Source: Acidobacteriota bacterium
GTDB taxonomy: Bacteria; Acidobacteriota; Vicinamibacteria; Vicinamibacterales; SCN-69-37
Direction of reading: 5' to 3'
Length of the DNA stretch: 64,000 nucleotides
Assembly: GCA_947467605.1 (NCBI GenBank)
Contig: CANIII010000023.1
Location: forward strand, 1-64,000
The position numbers were made by a program, and so were the translations under genes. Within the stretch, counting starts at the first letter, position 1. Every line of letters begins with the position of its first letter. Below are positions 8,326 through 16,586 of the stretch, one piece after another. Below the pieces are notes generated by a model. It had not been told where the DNA came from. It saw only the letters and a list, made by a program, of their open reading frames with translations, and searched no databases.

Positions 8326-9606
8326 ATGTCCGGCATGCGACAGCGCCTCGTGCTCCTGCTGATTCTGCTTGTCATGACAAGTGTGGGCCAGGCCCAGACG
8401 GGCTCCACGTTTACGCCCGCCATAGGAGAACGCCCCGACGTGACGCAGGCTTTGGCTTATCTCGATGCCACCTTTGATAAGCATGTCGCCGAGTGGATCC
8501 TCCTGACCGAGATCCCGGCCCTGTCCACACACGAACAGAAACGTGCGGCCTATGTCACCGCGGAATTGAAGAAGATCCCGGGCCTTGAGATCAGCACCGA
8601 CCCGATGGGCAACGTCACCGCGAAGCGCCCCGGCACCGGCGGCCCTTCGGCAGGCTCAGGGCAGGCGGGCGCGATCGTCCTGGCGGCTCACATGGACACG
8701 GTCCATCCGCTCGACACGGACCTGAAGGTCAAGCGGCTGCCGGACGGCACACTCCACGCGCCGGGCGTGTTCGACAACACGGCCTCGGTCGCCAACGCCC
8801 TGCAGGTACTGCGCGCGATGGACACGGCAAAGATCCAGACGCGCGGCGACCTGATCTTTGTGTTCACCGTGCAGGAAGAACTCGGCCTCAAGGGCATGTA
8901 TTACTGGATGGCCCACAACCCCGCGCCGGCGATGGTGGTGGCGAGCGACGGCCCGCTCGGCGCGGTCGACTACGGCGCGCTCGGCATCTACTGGTCGAAG
9001 ATGAAGTTCACGGCGCCCGGCGCCCACACGATGAACTCGCGCAACCAGCCCCACGCCGCGCGCGCCGCCGCGCAATGCATCACGGACATCTACTCGGTGC
9101 AGCTACCGGCCGCCAACGCGGCCGTGCCCGCCATTTACAATGTCGGCATGATGGGCGGCGGCACGGTCGTCAACGCGATTGCTCCAGAAATCTGGTTCAC
9201 GGTCGACCTCCGCACGATCGATCCGACGCTGCTCAAGGAGCTCGACAGCCAGATCATGGGCAAGTGCCAGGCGGCAGCGAAGAGCTTCGGCGTGACGTTC
9301 ACGCGTGAATACATTCAGCAATCAGAAGCCGGCGGCCGTCCTGAGACGCTCGCCAGCCGACTCACCCACCCGATCGTGAAAACACCCGTGGACGTTCTGA
9401 ACTATCTCGGCGTCACGCCGCTGCTCAACCCGAGCGGCTCGACGGATGCCAATGTCGGCGTCGTCAAAGGCATCCCGTCCGTGTCGATTGGGCGCACCAA
9501 AGGCGGCAATCAGCACTCGCTCACCGAATGGGCGGAAATCGCGTCAGAGAAGACGGGCGCCAAACAGATGCTGCTGATTCTCGTCTCGCTGGCGGAGCTG
9601 AAGTAG
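8326..9606 (+). CDS. Secreted M20-family metallopeptidase (PepT-like)
   Basis: Protein of 426 residues with an N-terminal signal peptide (MRQRLVLLLILLVMTSVGQA, cleaved near AQ), so it acts in the periplasm or outside the cell. Zinc-ligand motifs of the M20 clan are visible: AAHMDTVHP (His and catalytic Asp), GVFDNTAS (bridging Asp), VQEELGLKG (catalytic Glu and ligand Glu), then a dimerisation-type domain, and a final His in GGNQHSLTEW. It most resembles tripeptide aminopeptidase-like members. It is divergent from the TonB receptor, so a peptide-scavenging pair is plausible but inferred. A small extra loop, GPSAGSGQAG, is encoded by a dispersed repeat (see 8644). Starts at 8326 and 8335 are both possible. 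Confidence 0.85.
   Translation: MSGMRQRLVLLLILLVMTSVGQAQTGSTFTPAIGERPDVTQALAYLDATFDKHVAEWILLTEIPALSTHEQKRAAYVTAELKKIPGLEISTDPMGNVTAKRPGTGGPSAGSGQAGAIVLAAHMDTVHPLDTDLKVKRLPDGTLHAPGVFDNTASVANALQVLRAMDTAKIQTRGDLIFVFTVQEELGLKGMYYWMAHNPAPAMVVASDGPLGAVDYGALGIYWSKMKFTAPGAHTMNSRNQPHAARAAAQCITDIYSVQLPAANAAVPAIYNVGMMGGGTVVNAIAPEIWFTVDLRTIDPTLLKELDSQIMGKCQAAAKSFGVTFTREYIQQSEAGGRPETLASRLTHPIVKTPVDVLNYLGVTPLLNPSGSTDANVGVVKGIPSVSIGRTKGGNQHSLTEWAEIASEKTGAKQMLLILVSLAELK
8644..8666 (+). repeat. Dispersed repeat-like insert inside the M20 peptidase gene
   Basis: The stretch ccttcggcaggctcagggca plus the next three bases matches a short element I recall as widespread in high-GC bacteria (consensus near ccttcgacaggctcaggacagg). 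Here it adds PSAGSGQA to the protein, in a Gly-rich loop after a beta strand, without breaking the frame. The match to the known element is from memory. Confidence 0.45.
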
Positions 9607-9675
9607 TTCGCTGCCAAGAGCGGTCAACCCTGGAGGACGTGGAGAGCGTGAAGGCACAACGTCCATCGCGCGGCC

Positions 9676-10374
9676 TTAGGCCGAGGCCGCGGCTTTCAGC
9701 GAGCTCTTTGCCGACCCGACTTCACGCCCGCCACGTGCTTCACGTTGAGCCATTGTCTTCCCCACCATGCTCGCCATCGCGCCGAGCGAGAACTCGGCGA
9801 TGTGATCGGCCAGCGCCGCGGCATCGCCGTCGTCGTCAAAGCCGATATTCATGCGCACAAGGGCGGGAGTGCGCTTGCACATGATGCACTGCGCGTGCAC
9901 GCTGGCCGCGCAGTTGCGCACGACGCGATCATCCGACGGACGCCCGAGCAACCGGCCAATAACATCGCAGAGATACCGCATGCGCGGCTCCATCACGCGT
10001 TCGACGATGACGTCGAGCATGGGTGTGGGATTCTCCATCTCGCGCATCATCAGTCGCTGAATCTGATTGCCGTCACGGGGCGTGAGGAGTCGCTCGACAA
10101 AGACTTCAATAAACGCGCGCAACTGCCCGTCCGCGTCGCCGCCCCGGCCCGCGTCCATCGCCTTCTGCATGGTCTCTTCCATGAGCGCGATGTTGCCTTC
10201 GACGATTTCGCGATACAGGCCGAGCTTGTCGCCGAAGTGATAGTTCACCGCAGCCACGTTCGCGCCCACACCATCGCTGATCTCGCGCACGGTGACCTTG
10301 TGAAAGCCGCGCTCGGCGAACAACTCGGCCGCATGGCCGAGTAGCTGGTCTCGAGTCAGCGGCGCAACCGTCAC
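9676..10374 (-). CDS. TetR/AcrR-family regulator (CecR-like)
   Basis: Protein of 232 residues. The N-terminal helix-turn-helix of the TetR family is clear: AAELFAERGFHKVTVREISD, then GVGANVAAVNYHFGDKLGLY. The C-terminal ligand-binding half (residues 80-200) resembles the DUF1956/CerR type found in CecR (YbiH). It is the last gene of the minus-strand HlyD-ATPase-permease-TetR operon and overlaps the permease stop by four bases. In enterobacteria CecR controls a HlyD/ABC export operon of the same make-up, so autoregulation through the palindrome at 13567-13578 is the obvious model. An extra C-terminal tail rich in Ala, Lys and Ser has no clear role. Confidence 0.85.
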   Translation of the reverse strand: MTVAPLTRDQLLGHAAELFAERGFHKVTVREISDGVGANVAAVNYHFGDKLGLYREIVEGNIALMEETMQKAMDAGRGGDADGQLRAFIEVFVERLLTPRDGNQIQRLMMREMENPTPMLDVIVERVMEPRMRYLCDVIGRLLGRPSDDRVVRNCAASVHAQCIMCKRTPALVRMNIGFDDDGDAAALADHIAEFSLGAMASMVGKTMAQREARGGREVGSAKSSLKAAASA

Positions 10375-11486
10375 AGCGTCCTCCGGAACAACCGCGTGGC
10401 CAGCGTCATCGCGATCGTGGAAAAGGCCGTGAGATAGAGCAGGTCAAACGAAATCGCCTCAAAGCCGGTGTTCTTAAGCAACAGACATTTGAACGCATGC
10501 ACGGAGTAGGTGAACGGATCGACGACAGCGATCCACTGCATCCACTGCGGGAACCCCTGCTGCGGGTATACAGCGCCGCTCGGAAAATACAGCAGCGTGT
10601 TCAGCACACCGAAGATCGCGCGCGGCACGAGCGGATCGGTCACGCGCACCATCAACAGGAACATGAGGCTGATCAGCGAGAATGCCGTCAGCACAATCAC
10701 GACGAGCAGCCGGAGCATCCGCAACGGCTCGAACGGATCCGGAATACCGGCAATCAGCGACCCGATCGTCATCAGCACGGCGCCCGCCAGCACCGCTTTG
10801 AGGGTGCCCGACAAATTGAAACCGGCAATCAGCTCGAATTTGGTGATCGGCGTGACGAGATAGCCTTCATGCAGCCCCCGCGCCTTGTCATCAATGAAGA
10901 TGATGCCGCCGCCGATCATGACCATCATGAAGATCGACATGACGATCGATCCGGGCAACAGGTACTGGATGTAGGGCACGTACGGATAGACCTCGACGAC
11001 ATCCAGCGTCGTGTGTGCCACGGTGCGCTGTACGACCACCTCAGGCCGCCCTGCGGACGCCATGAGAATACTGACCTGAGCCGCGAGCGTGCCCGTCACA
11101 AAGCTATCGGTGTTGTCTTCGATCAGCGCCACGCGCGGGGTGTTCTTCTGGAGGACCCGACGCGAGTAGTCCGGCGGAATCGTGAGCACACCGTTGACGC
11201 GACCATTGCGCAGGTCCGTGACGGCCTCGCCCTGATCCGCGTACGGAATCATGTCAAACGTTCTGGCGTTGGCCGCGACGGCATTGCCGAGCTCGTGAAT
11301 CTTGACCGCAGGGATCCCACCGTCCTGATCAACGATGGCGAGCTTCAGGTGCTTGACGTTGCCGCCAAAGGCGTAGCCCAGCACAACCAACTGCACGAGC
11401 GGGAACACCAGCGAGATGACAATGAGCGTGGGACTGCGGCGGAAGCGCCGCATCTCGCGTTCGATGATCGCAAAGACTCGGTGCAT
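10371..11486 (-). CDS. ABC-2 type exporter permease (YbhS/YbhR-like)
   Basis: Inner-membrane protein of 371 residues. It has one N-terminal membrane segment (LIVISLVFPLVQLVVLGYAF), a periplasmic domain of about 140 residues (KLAIVDQDGG to VYPYVPYIQYLLPGS), and five further membrane segments. This is the ABC2_membrane_3 layout. It forms the channel with the adjacent ATPase and probably with the HlyD-type adaptor, exporting drugs or other small hydrophobic compounds. Only one permease gene is present, whereas enterobacterial operons of this type have two (ybhS and ybhR), so a homodimer is implied. It starts two bases after the ATPase stop and shares ATGA with the TetR gene. Confidence 0.88.
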   Translation of the reverse strand: MHRVFAIIEREMRRFRRSPTLIVISLVFPLVQLVVLGYAFGGNVKHLKLAIVDQDGGIPAVKIHELGNAVAANARTFDMIPYADQGEAVTDLRNGRVNGVLTIPPDYSRRVLQKNTPRVALIEDNTDSFVTGTLAAQVSILMASAGRPEVVVQRTVAHTTLDVVEVYPYVPYIQYLLPGSIVMSIFMMVMIGGGIIFIDDKARGLHEGYLVTPITKFELIAGFNLSGTLKAVLAGAVLMTIGSLIAGIPDPFEPLRMLRLLVVIVLTAFSLISLMFLLMVRVTDPLVPRAIFGVLNTLLYFPSGAVYPQQGFPQWMQWIAVVDPFTYSVHAFKCLLLKNTGFEAISFDLLYLTAFSTIAMTLATRLFRRTL

Positions 11487-11488
11487 CG

Positions 11489-12478
11489 TCAGCGCCTCGT
11501 CACGTAGGAGAAGTCGTTCTTCGCATCCTGCAAGCCATCGCGCAAGGCGCGTCCGGCGTAATGCACGAACACGTCGTCGAGGGACGTGCTCTGCACCGAC
11601 AGCGACTGCACGGTGATACCGGCATTCGCGGCGGCATCGAGCAACGCCCGCGTCGTCTCCGGGCCGTTGCCCGACGCCAGGCGATAGACGCCATCGTGGT
11701 CCGTGACGCCATCCACGCGCGGCAGCGCCGCGAGTCGTGCGGCCCAGTGCTCGGGCACGTCGCCGAAACTGACTTCGATCACGTTCTGACCAGGGACCGA
11801 TGCCTTGAGTCTGAGCGGTGAGTCGAGCGCCTTCAGTTCACCGTGATCAACGATGGCGATGTTGTCGCAGAGACGATCGGCTTCGTCCATGTAGTGCGTG
11901 GTCAGGAGCACGGTCAGGCTGCGCTCTTGTTTAATCTTGCGCAGCATTTCCCAAACGGCCACGCGTGACACAGGGTCGAGCCCCGTCGTCGGCTCGTCGA
12001 GGAAGAAGATGCGCGGTTCGTGCACCAGACCGCGCGCAATTTCCACGCGACGACGCATGCCGCCCGACAGATTCTTGACCTGCTTGTCAGCCCACTGCGT
12101 CAACTCCACCGCGGCGAGGAGCTCCGCAATCAGCTTCGTGCGCTTCTGCCGCGGCACGCCGTAGAGCTTCGCGTAGATGATGAGGTTCTCCTCGACGCTC
12201 AGCTCCATGTCGCTGGTCATGGCCTGCGGAATCACGCCGATCGACTTCCGCACATCGTCTTGCTGCGTCACAATGTCGAAGCCGTTGATGATGGCCGTAC
12301 CGGTCGTCGGTGGCAGCAGCGTGGTCATCATGCGAATGAGCGTCGACTTGCCGGCGCCGTTCGGGCCGAGGAGGCCGAAGATCTTGCCTTCTTCCACGGT
12401 GAAGCTGACGCCCTTCACTGCCGTGAAGGTGCCGAACGTCTTGACGAGATTTTGAACGTCGATCGCGATCGCGGGCAT
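11489..12478 (-). CDS. ABC transporter ATP-binding protein (YbhF-like, single nucleotide-binding domain)
   Basis: Protein of 329 residues with every ABC ATPase motif: Walker A GLLGPNGAGKST, Q-loop region VIPQAM, signature NLSGGMRRRVEIA, Walker B IFFLDEPTTGLDP, and H-loop TTHYMDEAD. A C-terminal domain of about 100 residues ends in SLDDVFVHYAGR, a common ending in DrrA-type exporters. It powers the adjacent ABC-2 permease. It has one ATPase domain, not the double domain of E. coli YbhF. The gene lies between the HlyD gene (gap nine bases) and the permease gene (gap two bases) in the same operon. Confidence 0.92.
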   Translation of the reverse strand: MPAIAIDVQNLVKTFGTFTAVKGVSFTVEEGKIFGLLGPNGAGKSTLIRMMTTLLPPTTGTAIINGFDIVTQQDDVRKSIGVIPQAMTSDMELSVEENLIIYAKLYGVPRQKRTKLIAELLAAVELTQWADKQVKNLSGGMRRRVEIARGLVHEPRIFFLDEPTTGLDPVSRVAVWEMLRKIKQERSLTVLLTTHYMDEADRLCDNIAIVDHGELKALDSPLRLKASVPGQNVIEVSFGDVPEHWAARLAALPRVDGVTDHDGVYRLASGNGPETTRALLDAAANAGITVQSLSVQSTSLDDVFVHYAGRALRDGLQDAKNDFSYVTRR

Positions 12479-12487
12479 CGAATCGGC

Positions 12488-13561
12488 CTACGGCTGGTCG
12501 GTGCCCTGTGGAACGACCGGCAACAGCACGTACGCCGTCATGCCCACAGCGAGGCGGCGGTCTGTGTTATCGACCCGCAGTCGCACCTCAAAGGTCTTGA
12601 TGTCGCGCTTGGTGCGACTCACGTCGCGCTGCGTCGCGAAGCCCGCGTCCACGCCGCGGAAGAACACCGTGCCGGGTACTTCCTGGCCCGATGGCAGACG
12701 CACCTGCAACGTGTCGCCGAGCTTCACACGTTCGATGTAGCTCTCTTCGATGTCGCAGCGAATCCACAGCTCATCAGGATTGATCAGCGACACGATCGGC
12801 TGACCGACCCCGACGACTTCACCCTGGCGCGCGGCGCGCACATCCACCACACCGTCGATCGGCGAACGGACTTCGGTGTACGCGAGTCGAACGTCAGCTT
12901 TGGTGCGCTGCGCATCAGCCGCGGCCAGCTGCGAGCGTGAGGCCTGCAGCTGATCCTTGCGCATCGCAATCTGCTCAGCGGTGGACTTGGCCAGCGCAAC
13001 CGCCGAACGTGCGGAATCAGCCTGCTTCTTCAGCCCGTCCACGCGCGCCTTCGCCGCATCAAACGTCGTCTGCGCCTGATCAAACTCGGCGGTGGCTGCC
13101 ACGTTGGACTTCACGAGCTGCTTCACGCGATCGAGCTTCTGTCGCGCGCTCTCGAGATCCGCTTGCGCCGAGGCCTGCTGTGCCTCGGCGGAGGCCACGT
13201 TCGCCTCCGCTTGCTGCACGGCGTTGAGTGTCTGCTGTTCCTGAAACCGCAGCGCCGCTTCGTTCTGCCGCACCTGCGACGAGAGGCCCTGCGCGCTCTG
13301 GTCAAAGTAGGCGCGATCCGCCCGGAGCTCGTCGGGCGTGATCGTGGCAATGACCTGGTCTTTTTTGACGACGTCACCCTCCTTAACGAGCAGCGTCGAG
13401 ATCTGTCCGCCCGCGAGCGGGCTAACCATGACGTCGTTGGTGGTGACGATGCCGGTCAGCACAAGGGTGACGGGCCGGTTGTGCTGCCAGACGTAGTAAC
13501 CGCCGGCAGCCGCGAGAATCAGCAGGAGGGGAAGAATGCGTTTCGTAATGATCAAACACAC
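12488..13561 (-). CDS. HlyD-family membrane fusion protein (YbhG-like)
   Basis: Periplasmic adaptor of about 357 residues anchored by one N-terminal membrane segment (LPLLLILAAAGGYYVW). Next come a lipoyl-like half-motif (GIVTTNDVMVSPLAGGQIS), a long Ala/Gln-rich coiled coil (about residues 85-210), the second lipoyl half (PIDGVVDVRAARQGEVVGVG), and a beta-barrel domain. It should link the ABC-2 pump to an outer-membrane channel. It is the first gene of the operon. The GTG at 13561 lies two bases after a predicted -10 hexamer, so translation may begin at the in-frame TTG at 13555 of a leaderless message. No Shine-Dalgarno sequence precedes either. Confidence 0.88.
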   Translation of the reverse strand: MCLIITKRILPLLLILAAAGGYYVWQHNRPVTLVLTGIVTTNDVMVSPLAGGQISTLLVKEGDVVKKDQVIATITPDELRADRAYFDQSAQGLSSQVRQNEAALRFQEQQTLNAVQQAEANVASAEAQQASAQADLESARQKLDRVKQLVKSNVAATAEFDQAQTTFDAAKARVDGLKKQADSARSAVALAKSTAEQIAMRKDQLQASRSQLAAADAQRTKADVRLAYTEVRSPIDGVVDVRAARQGEVVGVGQPIVSLINPDELWIRCDIEESYIERVKLGDTLQVRLPSGQEVPGTVFFRGVDAGFATQRDVSRTKRDIKTFEVRLRVDNTDRRLAVGMTAYVLLPVVPQGTDQP

Positions 13562-13563
13562 AA

Positions 13564-13581
13564 TTTAAACACGTGTTTGAA
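13564..13581. promoter_or_regulatory. Candidate TetR/CecR-type operator overlapping the -10 element
   Basis: A perfect 12-base palindrome aaacacgtgttt (13567-13578) sits in an 18-base near-palindrome (one mismatched pair), covering the end of the promoter spacer and the -10 hexamer. A bound dimer would block RNA polymerase. The TetR gene in the same operon is the natural candidate binder; this is inferred from position only. Confidence 0.55.
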
Positions 13582-13592
13582 TCCAAGGTCAA
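13564..13592 (-). promoter_or_regulatory. Sigma-70-type promoter of the HlyD/ABC/TetR operon
   Basis: On the minus strand ttgacc (13592-13587) is followed after exactly 17 bases by tttaaa (13569-13564). Transcription would start near 13557, at or inside the annotated start codon, so the mRNA would be nearly leaderless. Confidence 0.6.
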
Positions 13593-13597
13593 CGGTA

Positions 13598-13645
13598 GAA
13601 ATAGGGGTCGGGAGGTATTTCGAAATACCTCCCGACCCCTATTTC
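13598..13645. repeat. Perfect 48-bp palindrome, copy 1 of a REP-like family
   Basis: Two 24-base arms meet with no spacer: gaaataggggtcgggaggta (then tttc) and its exact complement. It lies between the HlyD promoter and copy 2. It shares the layout AAATA-G/C-rich-GGGAG(G/T)TA-A/T-rich with copies at 13668 and 45611. Such elements are commonly moved by REP-associated tyrosine transposases, but none is encoded in this window. Confidence 0.85.
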
Positions 13646-13667
13646 TGGCCGGTAACCGCCTCCGCAG

Positions 13668-13713
13668 GAAATAGGATCGGGAGTTATTTCGAAATAACTC
13701 CCGATCCTATTTC
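13668..13713. repeat. Perfect 46-bp palindrome, copy 2, supplies the DinB-gene stop codon
   Basis: Two 23-base arms, gaaataggatcgggagttat (then ttc) and its exact complement, with no spacer; 22 bases separate it from copy 1. The minus-strand DinB gene runs into it, and its final codons aaa tag are bases of the palindrome. In RNA it would form a very stable hairpin just after that gene. Confidence 0.85.
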
Positions 13714-14204
13714 CCTTGCAACCGAGCGAAGGCGATGTAGTCGGTCGTTGGCGGCTTGACGCCGAACTGGCGACTAAATGCCGCGATCTGGCCGCGGTGG
13801 TAGGTCGAGTGGTTCACCACGTGACGAATCATGACGTGGAGCGGCTGGGTATCTTCGGTGCCATTCAACAGCTTGAACGATGAGATCAGCGCGCCGGCGT
13901 CGGCAGGCAGACCGGCGAGGTAGGCCGAACGATCGGCTTCGACGGTTCTGAGGCGCGAGACCAGATCGCCGAACTCGACGGTCTTCAACCAATCAGGAAA
14001 TGCCGGTGACGGTGTGCCCTTCCACCGTTCGAGCCAGATCCACTCGGCACCAACGATGTGCGCCGCGGTCGCAAGGATAGAGGGAAAGCTTGAGCCGTTG
14101 TCTTTCGTCTGTTGCTCGGGCGTCAGCGCGCCGATCGCTTCAAACGTGCGGGCATTGGCCCAGTCGTTGAATTCAAACAGCGAGCTGATCTCTGCATTCG
14201 TCAT
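13707..14204 (-). CDS. DinB-family putative metal-dependent protein
   Basis: Protein of 165 residues with the DinB/YfiT four-helix-bundle pattern. Three conserved His positions are visible: AAHIVGAEWIWLERW (about residue 47) and HVVNHSTYHRGQI (about residues 130-142). DinB-like proteins bind a divalent metal and many act as thiol-dependent transferases; the substrate here is unknown. The ATG at 14204 is preferred over the GTG at 14213 because gaggggg lies about eight bases upstream. It is the last gene of the five-gene minus-strand operon starting at 18480. The stop codon lies inside a palindromic repeat, so the last residues may come from that insertion. Confidence 0.82.
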   Translation of the reverse strand: MTNAEISSLFEFNDWANARTFEAIGALTPEQQTKDNGSSFPSILATAAHIVGAEWIWLERWKGTPSPAFPDWLKTVEFGDLVSRLRTVEADRSAYLAGLPADAGALISSFKLLNGTEDTQPLHVMIRHVVNHSTYHRGQIAAFSRQFGVKPPTTDYIAFARLQGK

Positions 14205-14217
14205 GGTTGACACCCCC

Positions 14218-15189
14218 TCACTTCTTGACCGCCCTCACCGTGGCAGCGGCGAAGTTGTTTCCGAAACGCAGCACGTCCGCCATGGTCACGCGTGCGCCCG
14301 CTTCTTCAAACCACGTCGCCACCGTCGAGAGCCGCTGCGGATGGTCGTGCTCAGGAGAGAACATGTCGAACGTGTCGAGGATCACCCACTCGCGCAATTG
14401 CTGCGCGCTGAGGTTGGGCGGCAGCGTGCCCTTGATGTCGACAACAGGGATGAAGCGATTGACGAGCCGGCCGATGCCCAGCCGATCGTTGAAACGGCAG
14501 AGCGCCATCATCCAGCTGACGTTCTGCTCGATCCGGCGCAGCAACGTCTCGTGCGACCAGCGCTTCGTGATCGGGCGGAAGATGTACTTCGCGTGCAGTT
14601 TCGTCCACCAGCCGTTGATCGCGTAGAAATCGACGATGATCTCGGCGCCCGGCTTGGCCTTCGCAACCAGCGCACGCACGGACTTGCGGAAGTCGGGCGT
14701 GTGCTGCAGCACGCCGAAGCAGAACACTTTGTCGAAGGCGTTGTCTGGGAACGGCATCTCGTAGACGCTCGCCTGCACGAGATGGAATCGATCGCCGTGC
14801 TGACCGTTGTTGCGGAAGTTGGCGGAGACGGCATCTGAGTAGTCGATGCTGTAGAGGTTCGCCTTCGTGTAATCGAGCACAATCTGCGAAAATCGTCCGG
14901 CACCGCTGCCGACTTCAAGCACATCTTTGCCGGTCAGGTCCTCTGTGTCCCACGCCGTCTCCACAAAGAACCGCTCCTTGCTCAGCGAGAGCTCGTCCGG
15001 AGTTTCCTTGTCGATCTGCGTCTTCTGAAACTTATTCCACTGAAATCCGAAGTTGTCGGCGTAGTTGCTCTCGGTGACGAACCTCGGCACATCGCGCACG
15101 ATCGGAAACGCGTGGCCGGCCTCGTCCACGTAGCGGTCGCCGGACTTGACCAGCGGTGAACCGTTGGCCGGATTGATCAGTGGAACCAT
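14218..15189 (-). CDS. Class I SAM-dependent methyltransferase with N-terminal Trm112-like segment
   Basis: Protein of 323 residues. The first 45 residues (LINPANGSPLVKSGDRYVDE, ending RDVPRFV) resemble the Trm112p-like module that precedes many small-molecule methyltransferases, but without its usual Cys pairs. The Rossmann core follows: motif I DVLEVGSGAGRFS (about residues 95-107), a YSIDYSDAV acidic strand end, and VFCFGVLQHTPD, which is the post-I/motif IV region of ubiE-like enzymes. Substrate unknown. It starts five bases after the M20 dipeptidase stop and ends shortly before the DinB gene, so it is co-transcribed. Confidence 0.8.
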   Translation of the reverse strand: MVPLINPANGSPLVKSGDRYVDEAGHAFPIVRDVPRFVTESNYADNFGFQWNKFQKTQIDKETPDELSLSKERFFVETAWDTEDLTGKDVLEVGSGAGRFSQIVLDYTKANLYSIDYSDAVSANFRNNGQHGDRFHLVQASVYEMPFPDNAFDKVFCFGVLQHTPDFRKSVRALVAKAKPGAEIIVDFYAINGWWTKLHAKYIFRPITKRWSHETLLRRIEQNVSWMMALCRFNDRLGIGRLVNRFIPVVDIKGTLPPNLSAQQLREWVILDTFDMFSPEHDHPQRLSTVATWFEEAGARVTMADVLRFGNNFAAATVRAVKK

Positions 15190-15194
15190 CGAGG

Positions 15195-16586
15195 TTACTG
15201 GCCGCTCTTCCCGGGAATGGTGATCTTGGCGATCTCGTCGTAGAGATGCGCCGACGCGATGATGCCGTTGTGAAAGTTCGAAAGATCGAGCTTCTCGTTC
15301 GGCGCATGTGCGTTCTCATCGGGGAGCCCGACGCCGAACAACACCGCCGGCACCTGCAGTTCTTCCTGGAAGGTCGACACGACCGGAATGGATCCGCCTT
15401 CACGGCAGAACACGGGCGTCTTGCCAAAGCCCTGCTCGATCGCACGGCCGGCCGCCTGCACAAACGGGTTGTCGTATTCGGTGATCCACGGCTTGCCGCC
15501 ATGCATGCGCGTCACCTTCACTTCGACCGTCGGCGGCGCCACGTCTTCCACGTACTTCTGGAAGAGCTCGGCAATCTTGTCGGGATGCTGGTTCGGCACG
15601 AGGCGCATGCTCACCTTGGCCATCGCCACAGCCGGGATGACGGTCTTCGCGCCCTCACCGGTGAACCCGCCCTGAATGCCGTTCACTTCAAATGTGGGTC
15701 TGCCCCACACCCGCTCGAGCGTCGTGTACCCGGTTTCGCCAAACAGCTTCGGCGCGCCGAGATCGTTCCGGTACTGCTTTTCGTTGAACGGCAGCTTCTT
15801 CCATGCGTCGCGCTCTTCCTGCGACAGCTCCCGCACATCGTCATAGAACCCGTCGATCTTGATGCGGCCACTGCGATCCTTCATCGCCGACAGCATCTGC
15901 GCGAGCACCATGTTCGGGTTCGCGACCGCGCCGCCAAACACCCCCGAGTGCAGATCGCTCTTCGTGCCGCGCACATCAATCTGGAAGTACACCAGACCGC
16001 GCAGCGAGTAGCAGATGGACGGCACGCCGCGATCGAACATCGCCGAATCGGAGATCACGACGACGTCGGTCTTGAGGAGTTCATGATTCGCGCGGACGAA
16101 GTTGTCGAGGTTGACCGAGCCAACTTCCTCTTCGCCCTCAATGATCACCTTCAGGTTGACCGGCAGAGAGCCGCTCTGCTTCAAATGCGCTTCGATCGCC
16201 TTGAAGTGCATGAAGACCTGGCCCTTGTCGTCGGCCGCGCCGCGCGCGAAGATTTCGCCGTCGCGCACCGTCGCCTCGAAGGGCGGCGAGTCCCACAGTT
16301 CGACGGGATCGACCGGCTGCACGTCGTAATGACCATAAAACAAAATCGTTGGAGCGCCGGGGGCCTTCAGCCATTCGCCGTACACGATGGGGTTGCCGGG
16401 CGTTTCTTCGAGGCGAACATTCTCAAGACCGATCCGTGTCATCTCGGCAGCGGACCACTCGGCGCAGCGACGCACATCGCCGGCATGTTCCGGCAAGGCG
16501 CTGATGGACGGAATGGCGAGGTACTGCTTGAGCTCGCTGACGTAACGGTCGCGGCTGGTCTGGATGAAGTCCACCACTTTGATCAT
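15195..16586 (-). CDS. M20-family dipeptidase (PepV/CNDP-like), cytoplasmic
   Basis: Protein of 463 residues; the ATG at 16586 overlaps the ankyrin gene stop (ATGA) and gives the usual N-terminus, MIKVVDFIQTSRDRY. Motifs of the M20 dipeptidase branch: ILFYGHYDVQPVDP (His and catalytic Asp), GAADDKGQVFMHFKA (bridging Asp), IEGEEEVGSVN (catalytic Glu pair), DLHSGVFGG in the lid domain, and CREGGSIPVV plus ENAHAPNEKL (final His) near the end. It should split dipeptides or related amide bonds using two zinc ions. There is no signal peptide, unlike the M20 enzyme at 8326, so this one works inside the cell. Confidence 0.9.
   Translation of the reverse strand: MIKVVDFIQTSRDRYVSELKQYLAIPSISALPEHAGDVRRCAEWSAAEMTRIGLENVRLEETPGNPIVYGEWLKAPGAPTILFYGHYDVQPVDPVELWDSPPFEATVRDGEIFARGAADDKGQVFMHFKAIEAHLKQSGSLPVNLKVIIEGEEEVGSVNLDNFVRANHELLKTDVVVISDSAMFDRGVPSICYSLRGLVYFQIDVRGTKSDLHSGVFGGAVANPNMVLAQMLSAMKDRSGRIKIDGFYDDVRELSQEERDAWKKLPFNEKQYRNDLGAPKLFGETGYTTLERVWGRPTFEVNGIQGGFTGEGAKTVIPAVAMAKVSMRLVPNQHPDKIAELFQKYVEDVAPPTVEVKVTRMHGGKPWITEYDNPFVQAAGRAIEQGFGKTPVFCREGGSIPVVSTFQEELQVPAVLFGVGLPDENAHAPNEKLDLSNFHNGIIASAHLYDEIAKITIPGKSGQ

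Noticed and set aside
9601..9700. Terminator shared by the M20 peptidase and TetR genes (gcggccttaggccgaggccgc)
   Set aside because: The inverted repeat is imperfect, lies mostly within the TetR coding end, and no T-run follows on either strand.
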